Shown here one piece after another: positions 18,913-29,903 of a DNA stretch of 31,048 nucleotides. The first letter of the stretch is position 1; each line of letters starts with the position of its first letter. The notes under the pieces are model-generated. The model searched no databases. It was given only the letters and a program-made list of their open reading frames with translations, and was not told where the DNA came from. The DNA comes from Chara braunii (Eukaryota; Streptophyta; Charophyceae; Charales; Characeae), in contig BFEA01000599.1 of the NCBI GenBank assembly GCA_003427395.1, positions 70,558 to 101,605 on the forward strand, written 5' to 3'. The translations under genes were made by a program, and so were the position numbers.

Positions 18913-19224
18913 GTCTTGCGACCCTCCCCCCCCGCCCGGCATCAAGGCCAGGTCCATCGAACCTCGCCGAGCCTCACTCATCAACGAGGAGCATCCACTT
19001 CGCCTGCCACATCCGCCGTGATACACCCGCCGAGGTCGTCGCTGTGATCCGCCGTGCTCATTGACCCCAGCGCGCCACTCCGGCTCCTCATCGCAGTTTC
19101 GGACTGAACCTTAGCCAGCGTCACGGCCAGGTACGTGGGATTTTTTTTTTGCTTCTTTTACTTCTTCAATCTTCCTGCCCCCGATTCTCTCTTCTCCTCC
19201 GATTCTCTTCTTCCCCCCCATCAC

Positions 19225-19392
19225 NNNNNNNNNNNNNNNNNNNNNNNNNNNNNNNNNNNNNNNNNNNNNNNNNNNNNNNNNNNNNNNNNNNNNNNNNNNN
19301 NNNNNNNNNNNNNNNNNNNNNNNNNNNNNNNNNNNNNNNNNNNNNNNNNNNNNNNNNNNNNNNNNNNNNNNNNNNNNNNNNNNNNNNNNNNN
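19225..19392. other. Assembly gap (168 N)
   Basis: Undetermined bases in the gag region. True length is unknown; the missing capsid part of gag may lie here. Confidence 0.95.
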
Positions 19393-19824
19393 CCGCTCCC
19401 AATCTCGTCCTCCTCCTCCGACCCCAACCCCGCTCCTGCCCACCCATTCCCCGACCCTGATCTTTCCCCCCCATCCTCTGATCTCAACCCCGTTCCCCCC
19501 ATCCGCTGCAATCCCAAACCCGACCCCCCGTCTTTCACCCAAGAAGAAGTCAACACCATCCATCTCCTCAGGATGGAGCGCGGGAACCGCCAGGCTCGCG
19601 CATCTTCTTCCACCTCGCCCCCTCGCTTAACGAAGCTCACCTCGGAGGAACGTGCCTACCTCCAAACCAACAATGGTTGTTTCCGGTGTCATCAATTGGG
19701 CCACCAGCAAACCAGCTGCCCCAACGCTAGCCAGTTCACTCGACAGGCTCCCCATTCCACGGGACCTTGGTCCATCGTATCCGCCACCCCACCATTTGCG
19801 ACATCGGGACCCTCCCACACATGA
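19393..19824 (+). pseudogene. Ty3 gag C-terminal part with CCHC zinc knuckle
   Basis: A frame open from the gap encodes a Pro/Ser-rich segment and then CFRCHQLGHQQTSC, an exact C-x2-C-x4-H-x4-C nucleocapsid knuckle that binds element RNA during packaging. It ends at a TGA at 19822-19824. The capsid region expected upstream is absent or hidden in the gap, so the gene is at best partial. No start codon can be assigned. Confidence 0.7.
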
Positions 19825-20008
19825 ACATTGTCCCCTTGCCTCTCGCGACCACGCCTCGTCATTGACCACTAGTCAACCGGTCCCTTTGTTGGCATCGACA
19901 ATCCGTCTACCACCCCCACTTCCGGTGACACATACCCCACCGGATGACACTCAAGCGTCACAGTTTACTTCGTTTGCTCCCCTCCTGACGACGTCTCTCA
20001 CCCCGTAG

Positions 20009-20500
20009 GTCGAGCTCATCACTAGCAAGTGTTCCTCTACCCTTCTCCCTAACCGCTCTCACATCAACTTCTCCGATGTTGTTGAGGAACAAGCGCGGCA
20101 TGACCGGCTTGTTCGACTAGGCACCGAACAGCGCCGCCTCAACGACATGATCTCTGCCGCTTGTGCCGGAACCGCCCAGTTCCAGCTCAAGTTCATATCC
20201 ATCTCCCTTGGCGCATCGACAGTGAAGTTTCAGCCCCTCCTCAACGGTGAGGCTAACGACAGCTTCATTACCGACGCCTTTGTCCGCAAAGCCGGTCTCC
20301 CCTCAACCGACTATGACTCCTCGATCACCATTCGCTTAGGGGACGAGGACTCAGTTGTCATCGTCGATCGCACAGTTCCCGAGGTCACCATGATTGTCGG
20401 TTCCCTCCACAGTCAGATCTCCTTCGACATCATGCACCTCATGCGCGACGTCGTCCTGGGAACTATCTGGATTGATCGCTACATGCCCTACTCTTTCTAA
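20009..20500 (+). pseudogene. Ty3 retropepsin-like protease region, inactive
   Basis: This frame follows the gag remnant. It keeps the retropepsin layout: FQPLLNGEANDSFI where the family has a D-(S/T)-G-A active-site loop, and DVVLGTIWI matching the later ..LG-x-x-W(L/I) motif. The catalytic Asp-Ser-Gly is replaced by Asn-Gly-Glu, so cleavage activity is not expected. The frame ends at TAA (20498-20500), and the RT continues in the same frame, suggesting one original PR-RT polyprotein. Confidence 0.65.
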
Positions 20501-21870
20501 CCCTCTTTCGCCCGCCTCTCATCTACTCCGAACTCTACCCTTGACATCCCTTACATTCTTCCCCCTACCACCCCACCCCCCGCCTCCCCCCACCAATTCC
20601 TACACATGTCTCGCCAACATCCTGACTCCACCTACTATTGCCTCGTCATCGACCGCGAGTGTCCTAAGGACTTGCTTCCAACGGACAAACCCGACCAAGC
20701 CCCCCCATCCGACCCTCGCATCACCTCTCTCCTCTCAGAATTCAAGGACGTCTTCCCCGAGTCCTTGCCTGTCGGCTTGCCACCCGATCGCGGTGTATCT
20801 CACACCATCGATCTCGAACCCGGCCATTCCCCTCCTTGCCGCCCTCCGTACCAACTCTCCGTCCCTGAGGCCGAAGAGATGAAGCACCAGCTCAATGAAC
20901 TCCTTGAAAAAGGATTCATTAAGCCTAGCTCATACCCCTTCAGAACCAGCTGCCTCTTCGTCAAAAAGGGCGGCACCTTGGAGCTCCGCATGTGCATAGA
21001 CTAATGCGCCTTGAACCGGATCACGATCAAGAATAAGTATCCACTCCCCAGGATATCTGAACTTCTTGATCGCCTCCGCGGAGCTGAATACTTCACGAAG
21101 ATTGACCTCCGCAGTGGCTTCCACCGGATCCGTATTCGCGAGGAAGATACCCATATGACCTCCTTTCGCTCTTGCTTCGGGCATTACGAGTTCCTAGTGA
21201 TGCCTTTCGGCCTCACAAATGCCCCAGCGACCTTCCAGTCCACCATGAATCACATCTTCTGCGATCTCCTCGAAGTCTGTGTCGTGATTTACCTCGACGA
21301 CATCCTTGTCTTCAGGCCCACCTCGAGTCCCACCTTCAGCACATCGAGAAGGTACTTCCCATCCTCCGCGAGCAAAAGTTATACGCTAAGCTTAGCAAAT
21401 GCGCTTTTGCCGCCTCGAGCGTGAACTACCTTGGCTACATTGTCTCTGCTGATGGTATCCGCATTGACCCCTCGAAGGTCGCCGCTCTCGTACAGTTCCC
21501 ACCTCCTACCACCTTGCGTCAACTTCGGTCATTCATTGGACTCGCTAACTACTACCGCCCCTTCATCCAAAACTTCTCTAACACCGCCTATCCACTTCAT
21601 GAGCTCACCCACGCCACCGAGTCCTTCACATGGACTGAACGCCGCCAAGTCGCCTTCGACAAACTCAAACACCTCATCACTACTGCCCCTGTTCTCAAGA
21701 TCGCGGACCCTTCTCGCTACTTCTACGTTACCATCGACGCTTCGGACGTTGCCCTTGGCGTCGTTCTATCCCAACATTTCCCTCACGACGCCCCCACTAT
21801 CAAAGATTCCCTCACGCGATCTGAAGCACCTCCCAACGAGTACCCTATCGCATTCACGAGTAAGAAGCTC
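20501..21870 (+). pseudogene. Ty3 reverse transcriptase with start of RNase H
   Basis: In order: an N-terminal RT segment (LLEKGFIKPSSYPF, LELRMCID), then an in-frame TAA at 21002-21004 replacing the Tyr of the usual C(V/I)DYR-x-LN motif, then [24 protein letters not shown] and the catalytic YLDD near 21291-21302. A frameshift near 21315 moves the reading frame; the thumb and connection follow (SFIGLANYYRPFI), then IDASDVALGVVLSQ, which holds the first RNase H aspartate. The catalytic Asp residues are intact, but the stop and frameshift make it a pseudogene. Order PR-RT-RH-IN is the Ty3/gypsy arrangement. Confidence 0.85.
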
Positions 21871-22190
21871 ATCGCTGCTGAGATTGAACTATCCCTCCAA
21901 TCAGAAGGAACTCCTCGCCGTCATCTATGCCCTTAAATTATGGCGCCCTTACCTCGATGGCCAGTACTTTACAATTTACACTGACAACGCCGGCGTCTCC
22001 AGTATCCTCACCAAAAAGGATGTCACCCCTCATCAGGCCTGCTGGCTGGACTTTCTCGCCCAATTTACCTTCACCATCTGGCATCTGCCATACTCCCGAC
22101 AAGACCAATCGTGTTGTCGATGCCCTCTCTCGCCGACCCGATCACCCCCTGAGAAAGTCTTCGCTTCCCTGACGCATTGCAACCTCCCCC
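21871..22190 (+). pseudogene. Ty3 RNase H, C-terminal part
   Basis: After a second frameshift near 21890 the reading continues with NQKELLAVIYAL (the catalytic Glu) and FTIYTDNAGVSSIL (a catalytic Asp). Another shift near 22087 leads to NRVVDALSRRPD, the usual end of the gypsy RNase H/linker. These pieces complete the RNase H fold seen in the family, split over three frames. Confidence 0.75.
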
Positions 22191-22752
22191 AATCTCTCCA
22201 ACATCGCTTCATCCATGGCTACGCCTCCTACCCCGACTTCGCCCCTACCTACACCAAACTCCGCGACCTTGACATTGTCCCTGACTATTCCCTCATCAAC
22301 CATCTCCTCTACGTCGACACAAGAGGAACCCGCTGCCTTTGCATCCCTTCCGTATGTGGTCTATGTACCCAGTTCTTGGCTGAACACCATGACGCCAAGA
22401 CTGCCAGACACCTCGGTTTCCAAAAAACCTTTGACAACATCTCCCGTTACCTCTACCGGCCCTCGCTCCTTGCCGACGTCAAAGCCTACATCTGTTCTTG
22501 TCCTACTTGTCAAGCCGTCAATCCCTCCAACCAGGCTAAGGCTGACCCCACCGTTGGCAATTTGTCTCCATGGACTTTGTCTGTGGTCTCCCCACGACCG
22601 ACCATGGTCACGATTGCACCTATGTCGTTGTCTGCCGCCTTACCAAGCGTGCCCATTTCATCCCTTGCACCACCACCTGCCAAGCCAAGGACGTCGCCAA
22701 ACTCTTCTTCGACCACGTCACCCATTATCACGGTTTCCCCGAATACCACATG
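22191..22752 (+). pseudogene. Ty3 integrase, truncated
   Basis: The HHCC zinc-binding region is recognisable (LAEHHDAKTARHLGF and CSCPTCQAVN). After a frameshift near 22565, the core starts with MDFVCGLPTTDHGHDC, carrying the first Asp of the D-D-E triad, and continues to HYHGFPEYHM. Homology stops at about 22752, just before the second catalytic Asp. The rest of the core and any chromodomain are missing, replaced by unrelated sequence. Confidence 0.8.
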
Positions 22753-23256
22753 CTAGCTGAATCTCCAGTGGGTCATCACAAAGTGGCATGGAGTAAGTTT
22801 CTTGGGTTTCCTCAGTATTTATTCCTTCTCTATGGAGAGATGGCAACAGGCGAGACTGATCCAAAGCAAGGGTGTTCAGCTCCTGCAGGATTTGGTCTGC
22901 AACAGCTTGCCCTGGTGGAGACACCCTATCACTACACAGCTCTGTAGGTGGTTCATATGGCAATCTGTTTTCCTCCTCAGGCTGCTGTGCCCGCCGTTCG
23001 TTAGGCAAGGAAGAAGGAATTCCGACAGCGGTTGCAGTAGGTGTATGACCAACACCGCATGCGGGACATGCTAGGAGTGGATGTGGCGGATGATGGCAAC
23101 GGGGATAGTCCACGCAGTAGAGACACACACTTTTTATGACAGCTTCCTGGAAACATTGACGACACGTGGCATGTTGCTGACATGTCATCAGCAAAGACGG
23201 CTGACGTGCGCAATTATTCAAGCGTGGCAGATCAAGGCCACAATGGCAAGCTGTTC
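22718..23256 (-). CDS. Cysteine-rich frame of unknown origin
   Basis: An uninterrupted minus-strand frame of about 180 codons starts after a stop near 23258 and ends inside the reversed Ty3 sequence. Its N-terminal 70 residues hold about a dozen Cys, including CQQHATCRQCF and, about 30 residues on, CPACG. This spacing resembles the second half of a RING-type finger (C-x2-H-x2-C-x2-C ... C-P-x-C), but the expected first Cys pair is poor (CHCG). No ATG start is near the beginning, so it may be an exon or captured gene fragment. The downstream half is Pro/Glu-rich and unremarkable. The part left of about 22752 is Ty3 antisense and not real. Confidence 0.3.
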
Positions 23257-23467
23257 AAGTAATCAAGGGGTGAGGGGGGGGTGAGTACAAGACAAAGGAT
23301 TGCAGTTGTCATGGCAGAGGCTGGCGGCAACCATCCCTTCATAGTGTTCGGAGCAGAGTCTATGCCATGCACATGCTAACCAGACTGTACCTGTGCGACG
23401 ACACAATGGGAGGAGGGCACGATCTACATCCCCTGGAGAGGTCCCTTCACTGTTCGTGGTAGAATCC

Positions 23468-23499
23468 GTGTGTGTGTGTGTGTGTGTCTGTGTGTGTAT

Positions 23500-23589
<90 letters not shown>
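23468..23589. repeat. (GT)n(GA)n compound microsatellite
   Basis: GT tract at about 23468-23497, then GA at about 23503-23589. Long Ser-Leu or Arg-Glu frames across it are artefacts. Confidence 0.95.
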
Positions 23590-23591
<2 letters not shown>

Positions 23592-23631
23592 TGAGGGAGG
23601 AGGAAGGAAGAGAGAGAGTCTTACCTCCATG

Positions 23632-24511
23632 TCGCGTTGGGCGGCCATAGCTGGAGGAGGCGCTGAAGCAAGCGAGGTGAACGAGGAGAAGGCTCGACTG
23701 CAGGCACAACAGCTGTCGAAGGAAAAGGAGGAGGCAGACAAGCTGAGAGAACACCTGAAGGAGAAGACCATAAAAGTCTAAAGGGCATTGTCGGTGTCCT
23801 TGTGAAGCAACTACAAGGGGAGATGCAACCGGTCTTGCCCCTGACTTATGTCCCCCAACCCCTGGATGCTCAACTCCAGAGCGCCAGATCGCTCCTTGGT
23901 ATTGGAGCAGACTCTCTTTGTCGTCCGAGTGACGTTTGACTTCAACGACCAATGGAGCTCGTAAAAGGCCGGCGGGTATGGAAAAGCAGACAGAGAGGTT
24001 GGAGAAAAAGATAGAGGAGGAGATAAAGAAGGTGATGAGGATGGTAGGGGGAGTAGATGGTGATGGCGATGGAAATGGCAATGGCCATGGAGGAGGAGAT
24101 GGGAGAAGGTCGGAACAGCGAGGGAGATATAGAGAAGATGATCGGCAACGAGTCCCCTATGAGCAGCAGGTCAGGATGAGGTTACTTGACCCCTTCTCTG
24201 GTAGAGTTGGCCACGTGGGTTGCTGAAATCCGTACCTCAGGCTATATGAATGTAGAGCGAGTTTACCCACGCAACAGGGTAGTCATAGCCGCCACGACCT
24301 TGAAGGGGGATGCCAAAGCATGGGTAATGAGCTAGGTGCACGCTTCTGAGTATGGGGACAAGGTAGATTTGTATTTTGAGACATTGTCCCTAGATCAGTT
24401 CCCGACAGACCTAAATGAATAGTTCAGAGATAAGAATAAGGGAGCCATTGCTGGAGAAACTATCACGAACATCCATAGAACTCCCTGCCAGAGTGTAGAT
24501 GCCCTAGTGTA
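23632..24511 (+). pseudogene. gag relic of a second LTR retroelement
   Basis: The first part (23632-23781) encodes a charged, coiled-coil-like segment rich in Lys/Glu with heptad-like leucines and stops at TAA. A later frame (about 23936-24190) is again Lys/Glu-rich, followed by a Gly/Asp repeat. After a frameshift near 24190 comes a capsid-type Retrotrans_gag signature: ELATWVAEIR, AATTLKGDAKAWVMS, then YFETLSLDQF. Internal stops interrupt it (TAG near 24330, another near 24421), and TAA closes it at 24511. Since it lies after integrase, it cannot be this Ty3's own gag; it is a separate decayed element inserted or joined here. Confidence 0.55.
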
Positions 24512-24548
24512 ATGACCCGCCAAAACACAGACTGAGAACACTGCTGAT

Positions 24549-27500
24549 TTAACTTTCCTCTAGCTCTTCACTTTCCCGTCCTCCCGTTAGCAGATACAGA
24601 GGGTTGTTGGGGAGGTTTTGGTTTGTTAGCTTTTGCCAAAGATTTTTTGTTTTGTTCCACACTTCTTGGGCTTGTTGGCGTGATATTAGGCAGTGGACTA
24701 GAGATTCTTCAGCTTTGTCGTTACATACTTTGCACAAAGACGTTTGTTGTTGGGGATCTTGCTGTTTTCTCCTTTTAGCCAACCATTGGTTGATTGGCAC
24801 CGCCCAATACAGAATGAGCCACTGTAGGCTTCTGATCCTTACCGGTCTTATATTTGTGTACTGATTCCATGGGATTTTATTCGACCAGCCTGCGTTTTCG
24901 CCCAAGTTTCTTTTCCACCTTTCTGAGATTACCGGGAGAGGGTCCCTTGTACGATTGCCCAACTTGTAGCCTGTTTTAACTTCATAATCATATATTGGGG
25001 TAAACTTATTGGCTTTCCCAGAAGTGCTAGGTACCATCCACCCCCATTCTGTTGGGTCCACTTCTAGATCTTTGATGTCACGGTCTGGTCTGAAGAGCCG
25101 GGTTCCCTTTATATCCAGTTGGTTTGCTGGGTTTTGATTTCTGTACTTTTTGAGTGTACATGCGCGTACCCTTTTAAGGGTATTGAGGTTTTCCGTTGTC
25201 CTTGGTTCTACTATCCTGACTAATGATACCCAAGATTTGTGTACTTCCGCTAATTCGTATGCCGCGAATTCTGCTTTTCCGTCCTGCCTATCTGTTATTT
25301 GGAGCAATTTATAAGCAATGGTTGGAGGATCTGTTACAGAATCAGTTTTTGTGGCCCAGTCCCCTACTGCCCATTTTTTTTTGCTTTTCAGGAGGAGAAC
25401 CCATTTCAATGGGACACTTTCCAGTAGTCTTGCTAACTGCTCTTTGAGCTTGTGAATCCCTTTGAGTTTAAGTCTGAGGTCTTGCTCTGTCAGCCATCTG
25501 TTTTGCTCTGAGTTCCATATGTGCTCTATTTTCCACACTCCCTTACTCATCCATTTCCTCCAATGCTTACCTCTTGTGTTTAGGGACCATGGCTTATGAT
25601 TCTGGTCCGTTAGCAAGGGGTTTCCAAAAAGCGGCTGCCTTAGGACTTCTTCTCTTATTCTTGGTGTTCTTATTTTTTGCAGGAGGCAGGTCCTCCAATG
25701 TTTTATTAGTGTTCCCCAGTGCTCGCTTGTGGGATCCCTGTCTTTTGTTTGTCTCCCCCCCTCTTTTCTTCTTGGGTTCCAGGAGGGGTTGAGGAGCCAG
25801 TGGTACCCTTCAATAGAAGGGACTACTTTGAAAGGTACCAGGTTTCGGATCTGGTGTAGGGTCATCTCATGCCATGGCAACTCTCTATTGAACATAAGTT
25901 TTATTATCCATTTGTGTTGCAGTGCTTGAAATTGTATCGCGGGGTTTAAAAGACTCAGTCCCCCCTGATGCTTGGGTCTGGTGATGTATTTCCATGCTAC
26001 CTTAGAGATGTAATGTTCATTTTCGGCCTTCCTAGTCCATAGATAAGACCCTAGCTTCTTTTTTAGGCTTGCGAAAAAACTTGGTGGTGGGTTCCAGAGG
26101 GAAGCCACGTACCATCCTGTGGATAGAAGTGAAGTGTTGAGAACCAGCGCTCTTCCCATGAGTGATACGTTGGCTGCTTGCCATCCTGTCAGTCTATTTG
26201 TCATTTTGAGTAGGAGGCTGGTTCCTGAGGAGTTGCTGGTTCCTTCCGCTGATATTTGAATCCCTAGGAAGCGGATCGGGTGTTGTGGGTATAACCATTG
26301 TATTCCTTGTGTATCTTGGGTTTGTTGGGGAGGTTGGGAAGGGGCTAACTACCAACCTATTGTCTTGTTCCAGTTGATTTTCATTTCAGCTGCTAACTGG
26401 AAGGCTTGCATTGCTCTTCTGAGAGCTTTCAACAAAGAGTCGGTCGCTCTGATGAGTACAGTCAGGTCGTCTGCGAATAGTATAGTTGTGGGAATAGCTA
26501 ATGTTCTTCCATCTTGTTGGACTACTAATCTTTCTATTGATGGGTCCTTACGGAGGTAGGATGCTATTGTTTCCATCACGAAGAGGAAGATTGGTGCTGC
26601 TAGTGGATCTCCCTGTCTTACGGATCTGGTCATTTCATATTTCTCTGAGAGATGCCCGTTAACTTGTACCAATCCTTTGGTGTCTCCGTATAGAACTCTT
26701 ACCCATCTTCTGAAGTTTGGCCCTACTCCCATCTTTTCCATACTCTGTTGAAGGAAATCCCAATTTACCTGGTCATAGGCTTTTTCGAAGTCGAAGAATA
26801 ATATGGCTACATGAACCCTTTTATCTTTTATTAACTTGGTGGCTTCGTTTAGTGTTACGACATTATCCAAAATGTATCTTCCTGGTATGAACCCTGTTTG
26901 GTCTATGTGGAAGCATTTGTCTGTAACATTTTTTATTCTATTGGCTAGGGTTTTAGCTAGTATTTTGTGAATTACTGGTAAGAGGGTTATAGATCTGTAA
27001 TTCCTTATGTCTTCACGGTCCCCTTTTTTGTATAGTAGCGTAATTATGCCTGTGCTCAGTTCCTGCCCTATAGATCCTTTGGTAAAGGCTTCTTTGAAAA
27101 AAACTGTAACAGATTTGCCGATCAGATGCCAATTTGCTTGCCAGAATTCTTTCGGTAGGCCATCTTTACTTGGGGTTTTGTTTGGTTGCATACTTCTGAG
27201 TGCTTCGAAGAGTTCTTCATTTGTGATTTCTTTTTCTAAAAGGTCTATTGCTTCCTGGTTGAGGCTTTTGTCCAGATATTCTAGAAATTTCTCTCTTGCT
27301 TTTCGTACCTTGCTTGGGTTTTCCAGGAAGGTTTTAGATGCGTATAGATCTCGATAGAAACCCGCTGCTACTTTCAATATTTCTTCTGGTGACGTTTGCG
27401 TATTTCCAAACGAATCCCTTAAGGCTTGTATCCTACTATTCTTGTGGCCTGATTTAATCTTTTGGAAGAAGTATTTCGTCGTGCTCTCATTGCTTTCCCA

Positions 27501-27617
27501 ATCCCTTACTCTAACTCTAATGGCTAGTCCCTGTCTTCTCCACTCAACCCATTGTTTAAGCTTTGTTCGTGCTTCCTCTAGAAGATGTTCGTACAGGCTT
27601 TGCCCCCGGGTTGGCAA
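24549..27617 (-). pseudogene. LINE ORF2: reverse transcriptase and zf-RVT region
   Basis: One frame runs from 27617 to 24549 except for a TAG at 26349-26351. Reading past it is continuous, including a PIRFLGIQI-type stretch just after. RT motifs in order: LLYKKGDREDIRNYR, DQTGFIPGR, FFDFEKAYDQVNW, RQGDPLAAPIF and catalytic FADD (near 26490). The C-terminal part, with INQWLAKRR and LCKVC...VHCLISRQQAQEVW, is a zf-RVT type region. The Cys expected five residues after the His is Arg (CGC, one transition from TGC). The enzyme would copy its RNA at a nicked target. The amber codon and the shift from the APE frame make this copy dead, though domain sequence is otherwise well kept. Confidence 0.9.
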
Positions 27618-28686
27618 TGAGGTTAAATTTGGTTATTTCAACCATAGCTTCAAGATTTTGTTGTCTTGCCTTCCTTCTTCTTGCTTCCCGTCTTGAGAAG
27701 AAACTTGCCCATTGACTTACCTCTCGAATAGAAAGGGGGAGGTCTCTCACTATCTCCCCTACTTCCAGTTTATGCTTAATTTCCCCCCATTTAGCTGTGA
27801 ATTCTTTTTTGAATGATTCCAAATTCAGGAGTGAGGTGTTTAACTTGAAAAAACTTTTCCCGGGAGAGTTGTCAACTGTTAAAGCCAATTTCAAAGAGAT
27901 GGGGTTGTGATCAAAGCCATCGTAGTGAGGAATCCTACCTATTGTGGTGTCTAGAATTGCTCCTTTTAATGATTCTGATATGAGAAAGAAGTCTATTCTA
28001 GAAAAAGAGGTCCTGCCTTGAGTTGTTTTCCTAATGCATGAGTAGTCTTTTTTTCGCGGGTTAAGAAGTCTATAGGGGTCTATTAGGTTATATTTTGTCG
28101 TTAAATGAGTCAGTGCTGCCTTTGCTGGGCCTTGTGTGATTTCATCTGCCCATGAGATTCTATCCAACTGGGAGTTCTGGGTAGTGTTCCAGTCTCCTAC
28201 CAAAATTGTGTGTGTTTGTGTTTGCATTAACCTTCCTAACTCTTCGAAGAATATTGTTCTCTCCGTTGCCGCATTAGGGGCATATAGGTTTACTAAAGTA
28301 ATGTCTTCTCCTTTAAGCGATAGTTCTACTTTTGCCCATCTCCCTCCAACTGGGTCCGTTGTATAGGATTTCATTTGTAGTTGTTGCTCATCTATCGCTC
28401 GGTTATGTATTAAGATTAGCACCCCTGCTGAAGATGGTTGTAGGCTATGGGCTATTGCTACTGCTGCAGTGTTTCTTAGCCTTCTGATTATTTCTTTCTC
28501 TTTTGAAATGTGTGCATCTGTATTAGTTAGATGGGTTTCCTGTATGCAGACTATGTCCGGGGGGTTGGGACCATTCCACCCTGTTGTGTTCATCAGACAG
28601 TGCCACTTTTCCTGGTTTGTTAGAATAGTTGCTAGCCCTCTGACATTCCATGATTGGATCACTAGGTCCCCTCTTGGTGGTTTCAT
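27556..28686 (-). pseudogene. LINE ORF2: APE-type endonuclease domain
   Basis: An ATG at 28686 opens a 376-codon frame with all signature blocks of the exonuclease-endonuclease-phosphatase fold: SWNVRGL, CIQETHL, VNLYAPN, VGDWNTT, SRIDFFL and FDHNPISL. The Asn, Glu, Tyr, Asp-x-Asn, Asp and His residues expected for target nicking are present, so this domain by itself appears intact. It runs out of frame at a CCCGGGGG run near 27607, after which the RT continues in another frame (overlap 27556-27617). A single base loss in the homopolymer is the simplest reading; programmed frameshifting cannot be excluded. Confidence 0.9.
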
Positions 28687-28729
28687 AGATTACCTGGATT
28701 CATCCTTGTTTGAGTTTGTAAGGCTTTGA

Positions 28730-29903
28730 TTAGATCTCAGAGCTGCTCAGAGCCTCCTCCTCCAGTGGAAAGAGGAGTGACGGTAACTCACTCTCCTCTC
28801 GCTCTAGGACACTTGATTCAACCAGAGTTGCTAGTGCTGCTGCATTCTGAGTCATGGTTGATTCGCTTCCTAATGCTGTGACTGGTAAAGCTGCCACCCA
28901 CCACCAGGGTTTCCATTGCAGTTCCTCATGGAGTTCTGCCCCTTGGTCCAATCGGATCACCAGCGGTCTAGCGTCATACTGTGCTTGGTTTCTCCCATTC
29001 TTTGCTCCTGAGGATTCCGATTGACTTTGCATCTCTTGCTCTAGTGTTTTGCCAGCTAAGCCCATCAGATTAGGTTCCTTTCCCCTGCTGATCTTTCCTA
29101 ACACATTCTCCTTCTTTTGTCCCAACTGCCATCTTAGAATTGGGATTACTGCTCGAAACGGTGGCAGCATACTTGCTTCCTTTTTGACCCTTTCCCAGAA
29201 TGCTTCATGTGCTTTGTGCTGCAGATCCTGAACTGCCACTGTACGAAGTTGCATTTCTCTGTTCAGGTCGCATTTTGTGCATGTAAAGCCTCGACCTGTA
29301 TGCCCAGTTGTTTTGTGGTAGTCAGTACCTTGTCGGATTCCTCTTTCCCCTTTTGTTTGCTTTGTTTCATTAGAAGTTGGGTTGGCTTGTAGCTCGGCAG
29401 TCTTTTTTCTTTATTTTGAGTTGCTTCCTTCAATGTGCCTAGGCTGTTTTCCCCAACTTCCATTTCCTGGTCTTCTTTTGTTGCGCAATATTTTTTTGCA
29501 AAGAAAGTTGCAAGCTCCTCCTCTCTTTCCAGAGGAGCAAAGGGGTTCTCTGACATTGGGATTAGCTGTGATGGATTGGATATCTCAACTTTCAACTTGT
29601 TTTTTGTTCTTCCTTGTGTAGTATTAGCTGCAGTTCATACTTGTCTTGTCTTTTTTTCTCGAAGACCTGAATGTATTTCAGAAGTTCGTTTTCCTGTTGA
29701 CCTGACCAAGGATAGCCCTCAGACTCTGGGTGTTCCTGATCCTCCTCTGTGTCCTCTCTCCCCTTTTGGTCATCAATGTGTTTCCTTTTCACTCCTACCA
29801 CCGGGTTCTTTTCTCCCTCCCCCTCCTTCATAGTTGTGTCGCCATCTTCCCCCCCCCGTGGTCTCGCCTGTCCCTTCTGTCTCTGCCCCCTGTTCGCTGA
29901 CAA
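28730..29903 (-). pseudogene. LINE ORF1 (RNA-binding/coiled-coil protein), broken
   Basis: Three consecutive frames make up one charged protein: a Lys/Glu-rich part (29903-29592), a second part with NPFAPLEREEELATFF and a Gln-rich coiled-coil-like tail (29595-29263), and a third with WERVKKEASMLPPF (29254-28730). A shift near 29605 at an A-run and one near 29260 separate them; one missing base at each would restore the frame. The upstream frame stays open to near the LTR boundary without ATG, and the first ATG is at 29831, so the 5' end may be lost. No CCHC knuckle or RRM was recognised. Its place before ORF2 is the main reason for calling it ORF1. Confidence 0.65.

Noticed and set aside
23263-24081. 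272-codon minus-strand frame over the CT tract
   Set aside because: It is held open by the microsatellite, and the plus strand carries a recognisable gag relic in the same place.
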